A DNA stretch of 64,000 nt. It comes from Natronosalvus hydrolyticus. GTDB taxonomy: Archaea; Halobacteriota; Halobacteria; Halobacteriales; Natrialbaceae. The DNA is taken from NCBI GenBank assembly GCA_025517525.1, contig JAOPJZ010000012.1, positions 1 to 64,000 on the forward strand. The letters are read 5' to 3'. The notes beneath the pieces were generated by a model. The model saw only the letters and a program-made list of their open reading frames with translations, searched no databases and was not told where the DNA came from. Position 1 is the first letter of the stretch; every line of letters starts with the position of its first letter. The translations under genes and the position numbers were made by a program. Positions 62,460-64,000 of this stretch are shown piece by piece.

Positions 62460-64000
62460 ATGAGCACGGACACTGAAAGCGTCGAGAGCGAGACGTCTTT
62501 GTCGGTTCTCGAGACGCTGGAGAAGTGGTATCACGTTCCTGTTCTCGGGTTCGTGATGATTTTCATGCTGTGGACTCGGCTGCAGTCGTACGACAACGTG
62601 TCGATGGCTGATGGGCAGGCACGGTTGTCCGCAGTGGACTCGTGGTATCACTGGCGAACCGTTCAGTGGACTGCCGAAAACTATCCGTATACAATGCCGT
62701 TCGAGATATGGACATCGTTTCCTGGGGGCCGATACGTCGGCCAGTTCGGGACACTTTTCGATCAGATTCTCGTGACCGCGGGGTTCATCGTTGGTCTCGG
62801 TAATCCGACGACTGAGACGCTGTATACGGTCGCAATCGTGGCAGTGCCGGTGATGGCTGCACTCGTCGTTATTCCAGTCTTCTTTATTGGTCGGCGCCTC
62901 GGTGGGACGATTGGTGGGCTTGTCGCTGCGGTTATTCTTGCACTTTCGCCGGGTCAGTTCCTCTCACGAACCACTGTTGGGCAACTCCAACACCACGTCG
63001 GTGAAGTCCTGTTTATGGCAATCGCGGTGCTGGCGATGATGGTTGCATTACGGGTCGCAGAACAGGATCAACCAATCTGGGAATTGATTAAAGCTAAAGA
63101 CTGGTATGCACTTAAACGACCGACTCAGTACAGCGTTCTCGCGGGTATTGCCACAGCCCTGTATATCTGGGTGTGGCCACCCGGAGTGGTGCTCGTCGGT
63201 ATCTTTGGTATATTTTTCACGATTTCACTCTGTGCACGGTATCTCCGAGGTCTCTCTCCCGATCATCTCGCGTACGTGGGCGCGGTTAGCATGGGCGTAA
63301 CGGCACTGACCACCCTAGCACTTGTTGAAGAACCAGGCGGAAATGCCACGAGTTTCGCACTCTTACAACCGATGGTTGCGGCGTTAGTCGCCGTCGGGTG
63401 TGTGTTTATGGCATGGCTCGCCCGCAAATGGGACGGATTAAATATCGAACGGAACTACTACCCAATCGCCATATTCGGTCTCATCGGCATCTCCTTCGTC
63501 GGAATGGCAGTCATCCTGCCTGATCTATTCAGTACAATTACTGACAATCTTTACCGACGTGTGCTCCCCCTGGGAGGCACGCCGACAGACGCAACCATAT
63601 CCGAAGCCCAACGCCCCGATAATTTCGGCCAGCACGTCTTCAACGAGTTCGGAGCCGCCTTCTTCACCATGCTCGGCGGCCTCGCCTTCCTCCTTCTCCG
63701 ACCGCTGTTCGGTCGCGAGTGGCGCGCGGAGTACACCTTACTCATCGTGTGGGCGTTATTCCTCACAAGTATGGCGGCCACGCAGATTCGCTTCGCGTAC
63801 TATCTCGTGCTCGCGGTCGCCGTACTCAACGCCGTCTTCGTCGCGGATATCGCCCGACTGCTCAACCTCGATTTCCGTCGCAGTGCTCAATCCATACGCG
63901 ACGTCGAGACCTACCAGGTAATCGCCATCTTCCTGGTTGTCATGATGCTCTTCATGCCGTTGCTCCCGCCCATCGCGGCCCAGGGGTCGACCGCCTGGGA
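62460..64000 (+). CDS. aglB: dolichyl-glycan oligosaccharyltransferase, partial
   Basis: The first 513 codons of an STT3/AglB protein; it runs off the end of the window without a stop. After an acidic head, about 10-12 membrane segments follow. SAVDSWYHWRTVQW near residues 62-75 holds the first acidic metal motif in the external loop, and RTTVGQLQHHVGEVLF the second, with a haloarchaeal form. The WWDxG acceptor motif must lie in the soluble domain beyond 64000. It transfers the finished glycan to Asn-X-Ser/Thr sites of surface proteins such as the S-layer. Confidence 0.9.
   Translation, partial: MSTDTESVESETSLSVLETLEKWYHVPVLGFVMIFMLWTRLQSYDNVSMADGQARLSAVDSWYHWRTVQWTAENYPYTMPFEIWTSFPGGRYVGQFGTLFDQILVTAGFIVGLGNPTTETLYTVAIVAVPVMAALVVIPVFFIGRRLGGTIGGLVAAVILALSPGQFLSRTTVGQLQHHVGEVLFMAIAVLAMMVALRVAEQDQPIWELIKAKDWYALKRPTQYSVLAGIATALYIWVWPPGVVLVGIFGIFFTISLCARYLRGLSPDHLAYVGAVSMGVTALTTLALVEEPGGNATSFALLQPMVAALVAVGCVFMAWLARKWDGLNIERNYYPIAIFGLIGISFVGMAVILPDLFSTITDNLYRRVLPLGGTPTDATISEAQRPDNFGQHVFNEFGAAFFTMLGGLAFLLLRPLFGREWRAEYTLLIVWALFLTSMAATQIRFAYYLVLAVAVLNAVFVADIARLLNLDFRRSAQSIRDVETYQVIAIFLVVMMLFMPLLPPIAAQGSTAW

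Overview
The window is haloarchaeal chromosome (class Halobacteria; order Natrialbales is only a guess). The evidence is the very acidic predicted proteins, GC-rich coding DNA rich in CTCGAG, TATA boxes about 25-29 bases before start codons (leaderless transcription), and lineage-typical genes: wHTH/HalOD1 pairs, PilA-type pilins, sn-glycerol-1-phosphate dehydrogenase, a FolC-FolP fusion, archaeal ProRS, Trm5 and an N-glycosylation (agl) cluster.

Layout. 0-5.8 kb is accessory DNA: a wHTH/HalOD1 gene pair, a TnpB-type 3'-end relic with tight hairpins, a pseudogene broken by one TGA, two tandem type IV pilins, a 68-bp dyad in front of a frameshifted tyrosine recombinase, an HNH endonuclease, an AbrB-like protein and a zinc-finger fragment, ending at tRNA-Pro(GGG). 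5.9-32.7 kb is mostly housekeeping and metabolism: an M14 deacylase-like protein, an SDR epimerase, HyuB/HyuA, EgsA, a flippase-like protein, an S9 peptidase, a GT4 glycosyltransferase, FolCP, CarB, a PAS/GAF histidine kinase and several haloarchaeal families of unknown function. 32.9-35.1 kb is a second accessory patch: a VOC pseudogene, a second wHTH/HalOD1 pair, a 55-bp tandem duplication and another IS605-group relic. 35.1-45.2 kb holds an MFS transporter, a NUDIX hydrolase, a quinone reductase, ProRS and glutamate synthase. 45.2-52.2 kb is a three-gene overlapping operon encoding an AddB/RecC-like protein, a Cas4-like Fe-S protein and an AddA-like helicase-nuclease. 52.3-54.9 kb holds a membrane protein, a CBS-pair protein, tRNA-Thr(CGU) with a duplicated 3' end 100 bp away, and Trm5. 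55.0-64.0 kb is the agl region: aglM, a membrane GTPase, aglF, a GT2 enzyme, aglQ, aglG, and divergently aglB, which runs off the end of the window.

How the genes work together. The agl genes make nucleotide sugars (AglF, AglM), build a dolichyl-linked glycan (GT2, AglG, AglQ) and transfer it to protein (AglB). aglG and aglB start from divergent promoters sharing an identical 15-bp element at identical spacing. The helicase-nuclease operon looks like a double-strand-break resection machine whose AddB nuclease domain has become a separate protein.

The most notable non-coding structure is a palindromic intergenic repeat beginning TGATACGG. It directly supplies the TGA stop codon of three unrelated genes. 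Other dispersed dyads, tandem repeats and triloop hairpins are listed separately. No CRISPR array, rRNA or replication origin was seen.
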